Positions 52,850-61,953 of a stretch of DNA of 64,000 nt are shown here, piece by piece. A model generated the notes under the pieces. The model did not search any database and was not told the origin of the DNA. It worked only from the letters and a program-made list of their open reading frames with translations. Position 1 is the stretch's first letter, and every line of letters begins with the position of its first letter. Origin of the DNA: CAKZML01 sp963823435 (GTDB taxonomy: Bacteria; Pseudomonadota; Gammaproteobacteria; Steroidobacterales; BM003); NCBI GenBank assembly GCA_963823435.1, contig CAWGLN010000001.1, positions 992,001 to 1,056,000 of the forward strand. The letters run 5' to 3'. The translations under genes and the position numbers were made by a program.

Positions 52850-54067
52850 ATGACCAGGTCAGTCCCCGCCCCTGCCTTGCTGTCGATCATGCTGATACTT
52901 GCTGCCTGCAGCGACAAGACGCCACAGGAGAGCATTGAACATGCCCACGCCGACCAGATCCTGATTGTGGATACACACATTGATGTGCCATACCGCCTGA
53001 TGGAACACTACGAGGACGTGACGCAAGCCGCCGCGGGTGGCGACTTTGATTACCCGCGTGCGATGGCGGGCGGCCTGGGGGTCGCGTTTATGTCGGTCTA
53101 CGTCCCGGCGGAATCGCAGGAGTCGGGTCAGGCCCGTGCGGAAGCGGAGGCCCTCTTGCATTTGGTGCGGAGTATTGAGAAGGCTGCGCCCGACAAATTC
53201 ACCCTTGCTTCGGGTCCCGAACAGGCCCTGGACATCGTTGCCCGGGGGAAGATTGCCCTGGCCATGGGTATGGAGAATGGAGCCGGTCTTGAGGATGATC
53301 TTTCGAATGTCGCCTATTTTCGTGACCAGGGTATTAGTTACATCACCCTGACTCACGCAAAGCCCAATTTGATTTGCGACTCATCCTATGACCCGGAGCG
53401 CCCCTGGGGTGGTCTGAGTCCCTATGGGCGACGGGTGGTCGAAGAGATGAACCGCGTGGGCATCATGGTGGATGTGTCTCATGTCAGCGACGAGACGTTC
53501 TGGCAGGTGATGGATATCTCCTCGGCGCCGGTGATTGCCAGCCACTCCTCGGCGCGCCATTTCACGCCGGGCTTCGAGCGCAATTTAAGCGATGACATGA
53601 TCCTTCGACTGGCACAGGATGGCGGAGTGATGCAGATCAATTTCGGCTCTGCTTTTCTCACCGCCGAGGCGAACCAGTGGTTCATGGAATTCCTGGCGTC
53701 ACGAAATTCCTGGGCCGACGCCCAGGAAGTAATGCCGGGCGAAGACGCCAAGAAAGTGTTTGAGGAAGACTACAGGGCAAGTCATTCCATGCCCTACGCC
53801 AGTCTGGACGATGTGCTCAATCATTTTGACCATGTGGTCAAGCTGGTCGGGGTGGAGCACGTGGGCATAGGATCGGATTTTGACGGCGTGGGTGACTCCC
53901 TTCCCACCGGACTGAAGGACGTTTCCGCTTACCCGAACCTGATCGACGGGCTGCGTCGGCGCGGCTACACGGATGATGATATCCGCAAGATTATGGGCGC
54001 CAACCTGATGCGTGTTTGGCGGGCGGTGAAGGGTCACGCAAGCGGTATCGGGGAAAGTGCGAATTGA
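52850..54067 (+). CDS. Membrane dipeptidase (M19 family) lipoprotein
   Basis: A 405-residue lipoprotein from the ATG at 52850, with lipobox LILAAC. The renal-dipeptidase zinc site is visible: VDTHIDVP (His-x-Asp), IALAMGMENGAGL (Glu), VDVSHVSDETFWQVM, VIASHSSARHFTP (His) and HVGIGSDFDGVGDSLP. These cleave L-Xaa-D-Xaa or other dipeptides. The upstream ATG (52778) would bury the lipobox, so it is rejected. It is divergent from the isoaspartyl peptidase, making a small peptide-salvage pair. Confidence 0.92.
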   Translation: MTRSVPAPALLSIMLILAACSDKTPQESIEHAHADQILIVDTHIDVPYRLMEHYEDVTQAAAGGDFDYPRAMAGGLGVAFMSVYVPAESQESGQARAEAEALLHLVRSIEKAAPDKFTLASGPEQALDIVARGKIALAMGMENGAGLEDDLSNVAYFRDQGISYITLTHAKPNLICDSSYDPERPWGGLSPYGRRVVEEMNRVGIMVDVSHVSDETFWQVMDISSAPVIASHSSARHFTPGFERNLSDDMILRLAQDGGVMQINFGSAFLTAEANQWFMEFLASRNSWADAQEVMPGEDAKKVFEEDYRASHSMPYASLDDVLNHFDHVVKLVGVEHVGIGSDFDGVGDSLPTGLKDVSAYPNLIDGLRRRGYTDDDIRKIMGANLMRVWRAVKGHASGIGESAN

Positions 54068-54123
54068 CCAGTCACCTGCACCGGACCAGTCTGGAAGACA
54101 GGTATTGAGACTGGTGGAAGTGT

Positions 54124-54522
54124 ATGAATACAAGGATGTTCAAACTCTCGTTACCGGTGCTTGCGGGGCTTGTGTTGAGTTCCGCTGCGATGGCCCAGGG
54201 GCGGCTGCTTTACCTGGAGAACTGTGTCGCTTGCCACGGTCTGTACGGTGGTGGCGACGGGCCGGTCGCCGGTGTTCTAAAGGTGGGCGTACCCGATCTG
54301 CGTTATTTATCGGCGCTCGCCGGTGGAACCTATCCCGACGAACGGGTGCGCAGGGTCATCGATGGACAAGAGCAGATACTCAGCCACGGGGACCGCTACA
54401 TGCCGGTATGGGGCAGTGAGTTCTGGTTGCAGGAGGGTGCTGATGAGCAGGCCGAGCAGGCGGTGGGCCGGCGTATCCAGGACCTGGTGGACTACCTCGC
54501 CTCGATTCAGCTGACCGATTGA
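54124..54522 (+). CDS. Class I cytochrome c, periplasmic
   Basis: A 132-residue monohaem cytochrome. Signal peptide (LSLPVLAGLVLSSAAMA), then YLENCVACHGLYGGGDGP with the CxxCH haem site, and YMPVWGSEFW supplying the axial Met. DRYMPVWG and IQDLVDYLASIQ are the usual C-terminal helix. It may donate electrons to the cbb3 oxidase encoded on the other strand. Its 3' end overlaps the convergent SafE-like gene by 16 bp. Confidence 0.88.
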   Translation: MNTRMFKLSLPVLAGLVLSSAAMAQGRLLYLENCVACHGLYGGGDGPVAGVLKVGVPDLRYLSALAGGTYPDERVRRVIDGQEQILSHGDRYMPVWGSEFWLQEGADEQAEQAVGRRIQDLVDYLASIQLTD

Positions 54523-55259
54523 CTGGTTTCCATTGCCGTTTGGGTCAGGCTCATGTGGTGACCGTGGGTGTGACCGGTCTGGCCGGTCAGCCAGCTCTTT
54601 ATGGGCAGGGCTGCGGTCCAGATTCCGAGTATCACCAGCAACACCCCGCTGAGTCGCCGGGTGTAGCGTGCGCGGGTAAAGCGTTGCAAGCTGCCGGCCG
54701 CTGCCCCGGCGGCCATCATGGAGGGCAGGGTTCCCAGGCCGAATGCGAGCATGAGCAACGCCCCGTCCAGGGCCCGCCCGGTGCCCGCGGCGGCAACCAG
54801 CATGGTGTACGTCAGACCGCAGGGCAGCCAACCCCAGAGCGCACCCAGTCCCAGCATGCCCGTGGCGCTACGTGACGAGAGCAGGCGTCTTGCGGTGGGC
54901 GAGATCAGGGCCCAGATACGGCCACCACCGGCTTCGAGAAACTGCGGCAGGCGCAGGCCCAGGGCGAAATTCAAGCCTATCAATACCAGGATCACCCCGG
55001 TCAGACCACGTGTGATAGCTCCCCAGGCCGGCAGGTCAATCGCGCTTCCCAGGGCAAAAGCGGCGGCCCCCGCGATCATGCCCGCCAGGCAATAGCTGCC
55101 GACACGCCCAAGGTTGTACAGCAGCACCCATGAGAGATTTCTGCCTTGTGGTCCCGCTCCGGCCGCTGCCGCGCCGGCGATACCACCGCACATACCCAGG
55201 CAATGTACGCTGCCTAACAAGCCGGCCAGGAACGCGCCTGCCAGGGTCGATACCATCAT
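54507..55259 (-). CDS. SafE/TauE-like (DsbD_2) membrane protein at the end of the cco cluster
   Basis: A 250-residue protein with about six helices. LGSVHCLGMCGGIAGA, with CxxxC, and LGALWGWLPCGLTYTMLVAAAG are the family motifs. GTLPSMMAAGAAAG follows. The His/Thr-rich tail (QTGHTHGHHMS) suggests metal binding. Genes of this type regularly close cbb3 maturation clusters (after ccoS) and are thought to move copper or reductant. It overlaps ccoS by 4 bp. Confidence 0.82.
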   Translation of the reverse strand: MMVSTLAGAFLAGLLGSVHCLGMCGGIAGAAAAGAGPQGRNLSWVLLYNLGRVGSYCLAGMIAGAAAFALGSAIDLPAWGAITRGLTGVILVLIGLNFALGLRLPQFLEAGGGRIWALISPTARRLLSSRSATGMLGLGALWGWLPCGLTYTMLVAAAGTGRALDGALLMLAFGLGTLPSMMAAGAAAGSLQRFTRARYTRRLSGVLLVILGIWTAALPIKSWLTGQTGHTHGHHMSLTQTAMETSQSVS

Positions 55260-55513
55260 GTGCCGTCCTTCGTTCCGGTTTTCGTCTCTTCCCGGGCCTG
55301 GTCCTCAATTCTGTCCTCCGGCCTTTCCCCGGTCCTGACCAGGGTCAGGTCCGGAAGTTCCGGGTGAGGACGAGAGTCGTCATCCAGCAGGATTTTCCAG
55401 GCGGGGCTATCCAGATCCTCGAACTGGTCATTTCGTACGGCCCAGAAAAAGGCGGCAATACCCAGACCCAGTAACACCAAGCTCAAGGGAATCAAGACCA
55501 GCAATATGCTCAT
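55256..55513 (-). CDS. ccoS: cbb3 oxidase maturation protein CcoS
   Basis: An 85-residue protein: one transmembrane helix (LLVLIPLSLVLLGLGIAAFFWAV) followed by RNDQFEDLDSPAWKILLDDD, the CcoS signature. A charged C-terminal tail is longer than usual. Start at 55513 overlaps the ccoI stop. CcoS is needed for haem and copper insertion into CcoN. Confidence 0.9.
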   Translation of the reverse strand: MSILLVLIPLSLVLLGLGIAAFFWAVRNDQFEDLDSPAWKILLDDDSRPHPELPDLTLVRTGERPEDRIEDQAREETKTGTKDGT

Positions 55514-57993
55514 GGCGCAACCTTGCCTGCAGGCGTCCCGGGGCGGTCGGAAATCCGGCTGACTCTCAGGGCGTTTATAACTACCAGCAGCGAGCTGGCT
55601 GACATGCCGATGGCCGCCATCCATGGCTGCACCATGCCAGCCGCTGCCAGGGGTAATGCCCCTGCATTGTAGGTCAGGGCCCATGCCAGGTTCTGCCGGA
55701 TTATATTCAAGGTACCTCGCGCTGTTTTGAGCGCCAGCAGCAGGGGCCAAAGGCTGTTGCCCAGGAGGATACTGTCGGCGGTGCTTTGCGCCAGGGCGGC
55801 GCCCGAACCCAGCGCCACGGATACGTCAGCGCCGGCCAGGACCGGTGCGTCGTTGATGCCGTCCCCCACCATCATGACCCTGTCGCCCTGTTGTTGTCGC
55901 TGGCGCAGCAAGGCCAGTTTGTCCTGCGGTGTCATGTTGGCGCTCACCTGGCTGATGCCCAGTTGCCCGGCGAGCGCAAGGACGGCGCTTTCGCGATCGC
56001 CGCTGGCCAGTTCCACGGTCAGGCCCATGGATAGCAGGGCGCGAATCACTTCCCCGGCCTCGGGCCGGACCTGGTCCTGCAATTCGATACTGGCCATAGG
56101 GCCCTGTTCGTCGCCCAACAAAATCCCACCGGGCCCCGGGATCCACCCGCTTCCCCCGTCCTCTGCAGCCAGCTCGCCGACAAATTCCGGATGTCCAATA
56201 CGAAGCCGTCTGCCGCCGACGTAACCTTCGACACCACGGCCGGTGACGACCCGGATATCCCGGGCAGTTTGAGCGCTGTTGACCGTGTCGAATGCGGAAG
56301 CTATCGGGTGCGCGCATTCGCGTTCAAGCGCTGCCGCCAACTCCAGCGCAAGCTCGATGGTTGTGTCCGGTCGCGTGTGTACCTGGCTGATACGCAGACA
56401 GCCATCGGTCAGGGTGCCGGTCTTGTCAAAGATCACCCGGTTGCATTTGGACATAGCCTCCAGCGTATGGGCCCGGGTGACCAGAACTCCGTGCCTGGCC
56501 AGGTGACTGGTGGCGGCCGTCAGGGCCGTGGGTGTCGCCAGCGACAAGGCGCAGGGGCAGGTAATGACCAGCACCGACAAGGTGATGGGCAGGGCCAGTG
56601 CCGGATCATGCATGCTCCAGAACGTTGCCACCAGGCAAGCCACGACCAGCACCACTGCCACGAACCAGGAGGCGACGCGGTTGGCCAACCGGGCCAGACG
56701 CGGTCGCTCGGCCTGGGCGCGCTCCAGCAAACGGGTGATGCCGGCGATTACGGTTTCCTGTCCTGTGGCGTCCACCCGGATCCGTAAAGGGTCGGTGACA
56801 TTGGTACTTCCGCCCAACACCCGGTCCATGACATTGCGCATCAGCAGCCGGGACTCGCCACTGATCAGCGATTCATCGACGCCGCTGCTACCTTCCTCCA
56901 CGGTCCCGTCACAGGGAAACGAATCCCCGGGTCTTACCAGGATCAGGTCCCCGGCGGACAGTTCATTGACCCCGACTCTTTCGCTGACGCCATTATGAAT
57001 ACGCAAGGCCGTGCGGGGCACGGTCCGGGTCAGGGCATCAGCCGTATTACCTGCCCGGTGCCTGGCCATCATTTCCAGGTAACGACCCAGGGAAAGGAAG
57101 AAAACGAACATGGTCACCGAGTCGAAGTAGACTTCCCCGGTGCCCCGCAAGCCGTTCCACACGCTGGCCAGGTAGGCTACGGCAATGGCCAGGCTGACCG
57201 GCACATCCATACCCAGGGTGCGCCCGCGCAGATCACGCAAGGCGCCCCTGAAAAACGGACCTCCCGCATAGAAGGCTACCGGTGTCGCCACCAACAGGCT
57301 GATCAGGCGGAAGAATTCGCGTATCCAGGGGTCCATACCCTGAAAAGCACCCGCATACAGCGACACTGCATAGGTCATGACTTGCATCATGCCCAGCCCC
57401 GCCACCGCCAGTCTGCGCAGGGCGCGGTGGCGCTCCTGGCGTTGGGCTTTTTCCCAGTCGCCTGAACCTGCCGCATGGGGTCGGTACCCCAGCCAGGCGA
57501 TATTGGCGAAGACGCGTCCGGGGCTGGTTACGGCAGGGTCAAAACGCACCAGGCCACGGCCGGTCGACGGGTTGACCTGGGCGCTGTGTACGCCCTTGAC
57601 GCCCATGAGGGTGCGCTCTATCAGCCAGCTGCAGGCCGCGCAGCGAAGGTCTTCGACCAGGATAGAGGCCTCCTCCGCGCCGCCGGGAAGCTTGATCACA
57701 AAACTGTCACGTAACTGGGCACGGTCATACACTGCCCAGCTGTCGTCAGGCTCCTGGTCTTCAGGGCGTGGGCCGGGCCCTTCCCGGTAACGGTAGAACT
57801 CGTCCAGCCGGGAATCGGAGATCAGTTGTGCCACCGCCTGGCAGCCCCTGCAGCACATGGGTTGCCGCACACCCGAAACCAGTGCAAACAGGGGCTTGTC
57901 CGGCAGGGGCTCGCCGCAATGAAAGCAGGGATCGCCAGGAAGGCAGCGGTCATCGGGGCTTGCCACATCCCGGGTGTCTGGGCCGGATTGCAT
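55510..57993 (-). CDS. ccoI: Cu(+)-translocating P-type ATPase CcoI (FixI)
   Basis: An 827-residue P1B-ATPase. An N-terminal CFHCGEPLPD and CCRGCQ cysteine segment precedes the metal-binding domain with LRCAACSWLIER. The membrane metal site is TCPCALSLATPTAL, the phosphorylation site VIFDKTGTLTDG, and the hinge MVGDGINDAPVLAGADVSVA. CcoI exports copper to the periplasm for the cbb3 binuclear centre. Sits between ccoH and ccoS in the standard GHIS order. Confidence 0.94.
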   Translation of the reverse strand: MQSGPDTRDVASPDDRCLPGDPCFHCGEPLPDKPLFALVSGVRQPMCCRGCQAVAQLISDSRLDEFYRYREGPGPRPEDQEPDDSWAVYDRAQLRDSFVIKLPGGAEEASILVEDLRCAACSWLIERTLMGVKGVHSAQVNPSTGRGLVRFDPAVTSPGRVFANIAWLGYRPHAAGSGDWEKAQRQERHRALRRLAVAGLGMMQVMTYAVSLYAGAFQGMDPWIREFFRLISLLVATPVAFYAGGPFFRGALRDLRGRTLGMDVPVSLAIAVAYLASVWNGLRGTGEVYFDSVTMFVFFLSLGRYLEMMARHRAGNTADALTRTVPRTALRIHNGVSERVGVNELSAGDLILVRPGDSFPCDGTVEEGSSGVDESLISGESRLLMRNVMDRVLGGSTNVTDPLRIRVDATGQETVIAGITRLLERAQAERPRLARLANRVASWFVAVVLVVACLVATFWSMHDPALALPITLSVLVITCPCALSLATPTALTAATSHLARHGVLVTRAHTLEAMSKCNRVIFDKTGTLTDGCLRISQVHTRPDTTIELALELAAALERECAHPIASAFDTVNSAQTARDIRVVTGRGVEGYVGGRRLRIGHPEFVGELAAEDGGSGWIPGPGGILLGDEQGPMASIELQDQVRPEAGEVIRALLSMGLTVELASGDRESAVLALAGQLGISQVSANMTPQDKLALLRQRQQQGDRVMMVGDGINDAPVLAGADVSVALGSGAALAQSTADSILLGNSLWPLLLALKTARGTLNIIRQNLAWALTYNAGALPLAAAGMVQPWMAAIGMSASSLLVVINALRVSRISDRPGTPAGKVAP

Positions 57994-58039
57994 GGGGTAC
58001 GGGTGACCTCTTGGTGAATCCTGGTGGCCGGGTCAGGAA

Positions 58040-58539
58040 TTAATCCTGGTCCCGCGGCAATAGCGTAACGCTGTCGGAACCAGGGTACATCACGCCGGAT
58101 AGCCTCCATTGACTGTCAGCGGGTTCCAGCCGGATGTAGTAACGGGCCTGGCGTTCCGGCAGTACACCCTCGTACGTGTCTCCCGTGGCCTGGAGCATGA
58201 TCCGCTGATCCAGTTCCGCAAGCGTGGGATGCGCGAGTGCGAGTACCAGGGATTCGGGCATCTCGCTCAACTTACCGGACAGCTCAGGGACAGCACGGGC
58301 GTGGCCCCCTCGCCAATGGTGAGATTGGCCTGCAGCGCCAGGTCCCTGGCGCGTTGATCCAGTTGGTAATTGCGTTTGTTGGCCAGTCCGATTCGGGCAT
58401 AGTCGTCAACAACCAGCGACGGAGCATTGGAAGCGGCGAGATAAAGGGTGTACAGGCTGGCGCAGACCGCGGCGGCTGGCAGGGCGATCAGAAACCAGGG
58501 CCAGAACTGGCGATACCAGGGCTGTATGAGATTCGGCAT
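58040..58539 (-). CDS. ccoH: cbb3 oxidase assembly protein CcoH (FixH, frameshifted)
   Basis: About 165 residues. The N-terminal helix PWYRQFWPWFLIALPAAAVCA and VVDDYARIGLANKRNYQLD are typical FixH. After a one-base break near 58275-58290 the second frame continues LAHPTLAELDQRIMLQATG and RYYIRLEPADSQWRLSGVM. Together they give a normal FixH. It cooperates with CcoI and CcoN during assembly. Confidence 0.88.
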
Positions 58540-58553
58540 GTGATCCCTGTGAG

Positions 58554-59950
58554 TCAGCGGCGTGGCGCCGGTCCGATAAAACGCGTTGGTTCGATGATTT
58601 TCAAGTCCGGCCGGTCTGTGGCGCGCAAGATCAGGGTAATGGTATTGCCCGACTCAGTCATGACATTTTCCGGGACCCGTACCCTGGCCGCCAGGGTGGC
58701 CACTTCTCCGGACCCAACGGTGATGTTGTCGGTATCCAGGTCCAGGTGGATTTCACTCATGCCTGTCGACTTCCAGGGTGTAACGGTGCGTCGCGGTGTC
58801 CATGTTCATGATTTTCAGCGTGTACACGTTTTCGATCATGCCGTGGTTGGTCACGCGATAAAGCGCGTTGCGGTCGCGGATCACGTCAAGGACCAGTGGC
58901 ATGCGATGACTGACGGCATAGGCAAATCCGGCAATCAGCGCCATCAGGAAAAAGGCATATACCATCAAGCGAGGACGCAGGACCCAGGTTTCCTTTTTCT
59001 GCAGTGCGTTCTCCGTGGTGTAACGCACCAGGCCCCTTGGGTAGCCGACCTTGTCCATCACTTCGTCGCAGGCATCCACGCAGGCCGCGCAGGCGATGCA
59101 ATCGATTTGCAGACCCTCGCGTATGTCTATTCCCGTCGGACACACCTGCACGCAGAGGGTGCAGTCTATGCAATCTCCCAGGCCCTTGGCCTTGTAGTCG
59201 ACCCCGCGTTTGCGGCTGCCACGGGTTTCGCCACGATCCTCGTCATAGGAAATAACGAGGGTGTCGCGATCGAACATGGCGCTCTGGAAACGTGCGTAGG
59301 GACACATGTACTTGCAGACCTGCTCGCGCATGTAACCCGCATTACCGTAGGTGGCAAAGCTGTAGAAGATGATCCAGAAGGTTTCCCAGGGGCCCAGGTC
59401 CAGGGCGAGCAGGCGTGCACCGAGTTCGTCAACGGGTGTAAAGAAGCCCACGAAGGTAAAGCCGGTCCATGCGGCGAAAGCTGATCCACAGGAATTGCTT
59501 GCTGCCCTTGCGCAGGATTTTTTCCCGACTCCAGGGAGCCTTGTCCAGTTTGATTCGTTTGCCGCGATCACCCTCGGTCCATTGTTCCATCCACAGGAAC
59601 ACTTCGGTCCACACCGTCTGGGGGCAGGCGTAACCACACCAGAGCCTGCCAGCCAGGGCGGTAAAAAAGAACAGGGATACTGCGGCGATAATCAGCAGCC
59701 AGGCCATCAGGTAAAAGTCCTGTGGCCAGAAAGTCAGGCCAAATATATAAAACTTGCGAGCCGGCAAGTCGAATAACAAGGCCTGTTGTTCACCCCATTT
59801 TACCCATGGCAGCAGATAGTACAGGCCAAGTAGCGCGAACACCGCCAGGGTGCGCAGGCGCTGGAAACGACCCTTGATTTCTCTCGGATAAACTTTCTTG
59901 CTGGCTTCGTAATAGCTGTCAGCACCCTTGGGCGCGGGGTCGGTTTTCAT
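58554..59950 (-). CDS. ccoG: cbb3 oxidase-associated iron-sulfur membrane protein CcoG (FixG, frameshifted)
   Basis: About 465 residues. N-terminal KKVYPREIKGRFQRLRTLAV, membrane helices, CGYACPQTVWTEVFLWME, YGNAGYMREQVCKYMCPYARFQS and two ferredoxin-like clusters CIDCTLCVQVCPTGIDIR and CIACAACVDACDEVMDKVGYP. A C-terminal Ig-like domain ends ATDRPDLKIIEPTRF. An extra base in the run at about 59478 and another near 58762 break the frame. CcoG has been shown in other bacteria to reduce Cu(II) for delivery to CcoI. Confidence 0.92.
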
Positions 59951-59962
59951 CCTTGATCGTCC

Positions 59963-60265
59963 CTAATTGGGGGCTCGGCGGGTTCCGCTTCTCGCCAGGA
60001 ACAGGGTCAGCGCACTGGAGGCAAAAGCTATTCCCCAAAAGAAGAAAAAGCCCAGGGCGTAGCCTGTCATCCTGCCCAAATCCCAGCTCGGAAAGGTCGC
60101 TTCCTGCAACACCATCGGATCTATGAATGCGAAAAAGAGCATGGTGGCCATCGCTCCAACCAGGAATGATGGCCACGCAACAGCGGCAATATCCTGGGCG
60201 CGCTGGCTCCACGGTTTCCCGGTCGCCTCCGGCCCGGATGCGTCGCTATTCGGAGCTTGTCCCAC
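59963..60265 (-). CDS. Unnamed two-helix membrane protein between ccoP and ccoG
   Basis: A 100-residue protein with two predicted transmembrane helices (WPSFLVGAMATMLFFAFI and GYALGFFFFWGIAFASSALTLFL) after a polar N-terminus. Start chosen at the GTG at 60263-60265, with AGGGAGG 6 bases upstream. The longer ATG at 60295 overlaps ccoP by 50 bp. I recognise no family. Position between ccoNOQP and ccoGHIS suggests a role in oxidase assembly or stability. Confidence 0.7.
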   Translation of the reverse strand: MGQAPNSDASGPEATGKPWSQRAQDIAAVAWPSFLVGAMATMLFFAFIDPMVLQEATFPSWDLGRMTGYALGFFFFWGIAFASSALTLFLARSGTRRAPN

Positions 60266-61152
60266 GCTCGCCTCCCTGGGAAAGGCTGTATACATAGGCT
60301 GTTAGTACATGCACGCGATCCTGACCCAGGATTTCGCCCTGGGCCGGCATGCGATTGCTCACCCCGTCAGCGACGATCTGTGCGATACCCTCCCGTGAGC
60401 CTGAGTGCAGCCAGACGTCGTTAGTCAGGTCTGGCGCACCGAGAGCCTGGTTGCCCTTGCCTTCCGGTCCGTGACAGGCTGCGCAAAACATGGCGAACTT
60501 TTCCGCGCCTGCAGTGGCCAAATCGGCGTCGTGCTCGCGTCCATTCAGACCAAGCACATGCTCGGTGACCTGGGCGACACCGTCTTCACCCAATGCGGGA
60601 CCCCATGAGGGCATAACGCCATTGCGTCCCATCATGATGCTCAGTTCGATGGCCGAAGGGTCGCCGCCATACATCCACTCGCCGTCGGTGAGGTCCGGGA
60701 AGCTGCGGGCGCCACGTCCATCCGAGCCGTGACACATGGCGCAATTGTTTACGAACAGATTCCTGCCAGCGCGTAAGGCATCCTGGTCACGCGACAGTGT
60801 TTCAATATCAGTAGCGGCCATCCTGGCGAACAGTTCGCCGTACCTGGCTTCTGCAGTCGGCCACTTCCCGATCGTATTGACCCACCTGGGTCCAGCCCGA
60901 GGTTCCACCGAATATGCCCATGCCCGGGTAAATCACCAGGTAGATCACTGCGAAAGCAATGGTCAGGTAAAAGGTCCACAGCCACCAGCGTGGCAGGGGA
61001 TTGTTGAATTCTCTCAGATCGCCATCCCAGACGTGCCCGGTAGTGTCTTCTTCACCGGGCGCTTTCTTCGCGGTCCAACGGATAAGCCAGAGACAGCCTA
61101 CGATACTGACGACGGTGAGAATGCTGATAAACCAGCCCCAGAAGTTACTCAT
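60246..61152 (-). CDS. ccoP: cbb3 oxidase dihaem subunit CcoP (frameshifted)
   Basis: About 302 residues. N-terminal membrane helix (FWGWFISILTVVSIVGCLWLI), DGDLREFNNPLPRWWLWTFY, then two cytochrome c domains with NNCAMCHGSDGRGARSFPDL and MFCAACHGPEGKGNQALGAPDL and MPSWG for axial Met. One extra base near 60857 splits YDREVAD from AEARYGELFARMA. Takes electrons to CcoN. Overlaps ccoQ by 4 bp. Confidence 0.92.
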
Positions 61153-61319
61153 TTGACCAGGCCCCCTGTTCCGTTTCCATGTTCCTCATCTTCCAGTGGC
61201 AGTCGGGCCGCCTCGTCGAAGTCGGTCTTGCGTCTGGAACTCCATGCCCACACGACGATGCCCAGGAAAACCAGGATCAAGAATGCGGTCGTAAGTCCGC
61301 GAAATGTGTTCATGTCCAT
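61149..61319 (-). CDS. ccoQ: cbb3 oxidase small subunit CcoQ
   Basis: A 56-residue protein too short for most gene callers. MDMNTFRGLTTAFLILVFLG, one transmembrane helix ending VVWAWSSRRKTDFDEAARLP, then an acidic tail. This is the standard CcoQ plan, and the gene sits exactly between ccoO (5 bp gap) and ccoP (4-bp overlap). An alternative start two codons later exists. Confidence 0.9.
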   Translation of the reverse strand: MDMNTFRGLTTAFLILVFLGIVVWAWSSRRKTDFDEAARLPLEDEEHGNGTGGLVK

Positions 61320-61324
61320 GTCGT

Positions 61325-61939
61325 CTACCTCGAACCGCGAACTGCGGTGCCAAGACCTTGCAGGTAGGCAATCAGAGCCTGCATCTCGGTCTTTCCTTCC
61401 ACCTGCGCGGGAGCTGCCGCGATATCTTCGTCGCTGTAGGGCACGCCCAGCGTTTGCATTGCGCGCAACTTGGATGCGGTCTTGCGCGGGTCAATGGTCG
61501 CATCCGCCAACCACGAGTAGCGCGGCATGTTCGACTCCGGCACCAGGTCCCTCGGATTCATCAGGTGCATGCGATGCCATTCGTCGGAGTAGCGACCGCC
61601 AACCCGTGCCAGGTCCGGCCCGGTACGCTTGGAACCAAACTGGAAAGGATGGTCGTACACGGACTCCCCTGCCAGCGAGTAGTGTCCATAACGTTCGGTC
61701 TCGGCGCGGAAGGGTCGGATCATCTGCGAATGGCAACCGTAGCAACCCTCGCGCAGGTAAACGTCACGCCCTTCCAGGGCCAACGCACTGTACGGGGTCA
61801 CGCCAGGGGTTGGTTCTTTCATGTCCGGCGAGAAGAACAAGGGAACGATTTCGACCAGGCCGCCAAAACTGATGGCGATTGCCACCAGTACGCCGAGCAG
61901 ACCGACATTTTTTTCTACCACTTCATGTGCATGTGCCAT
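61325..61939 (-). CDS. ccoO: cbb3 oxidase monohaem subunit CcoO
   Basis: A 204-residue protein. N-terminal helix NVGLLGVLVAIAISFGGLVEIVP, EGRDVYLREGCYGCHSQMIRP carrying the CYGCH haem site, GPDLARVGGRYSDEWHRMHL and PESNMPRYSWL supplying the axial Met. Intact frame. Membrane-bound electron-transfer subunit. Confidence 0.95.
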   Translation of the reverse strand: MAHAHEVVEKNVGLLGVLVAIAISFGGLVEIVPLFFSPDMKEPTPGVTPYSALALEGRDVYLREGCYGCHSQMIRPFRAETERYGHYSLAGESVYDHPFQFGSKRTGPDLARVGGRYSDEWHRMHLMNPRDLVPESNMPRYSWLADATIDPRKTASKLRAMQTLGVPYSDEDIAAAPAQVEGKTEMQALIAYLQGLGTAVRGSR

Positions 61940-61953
61940 GTCTGATCAACTCC

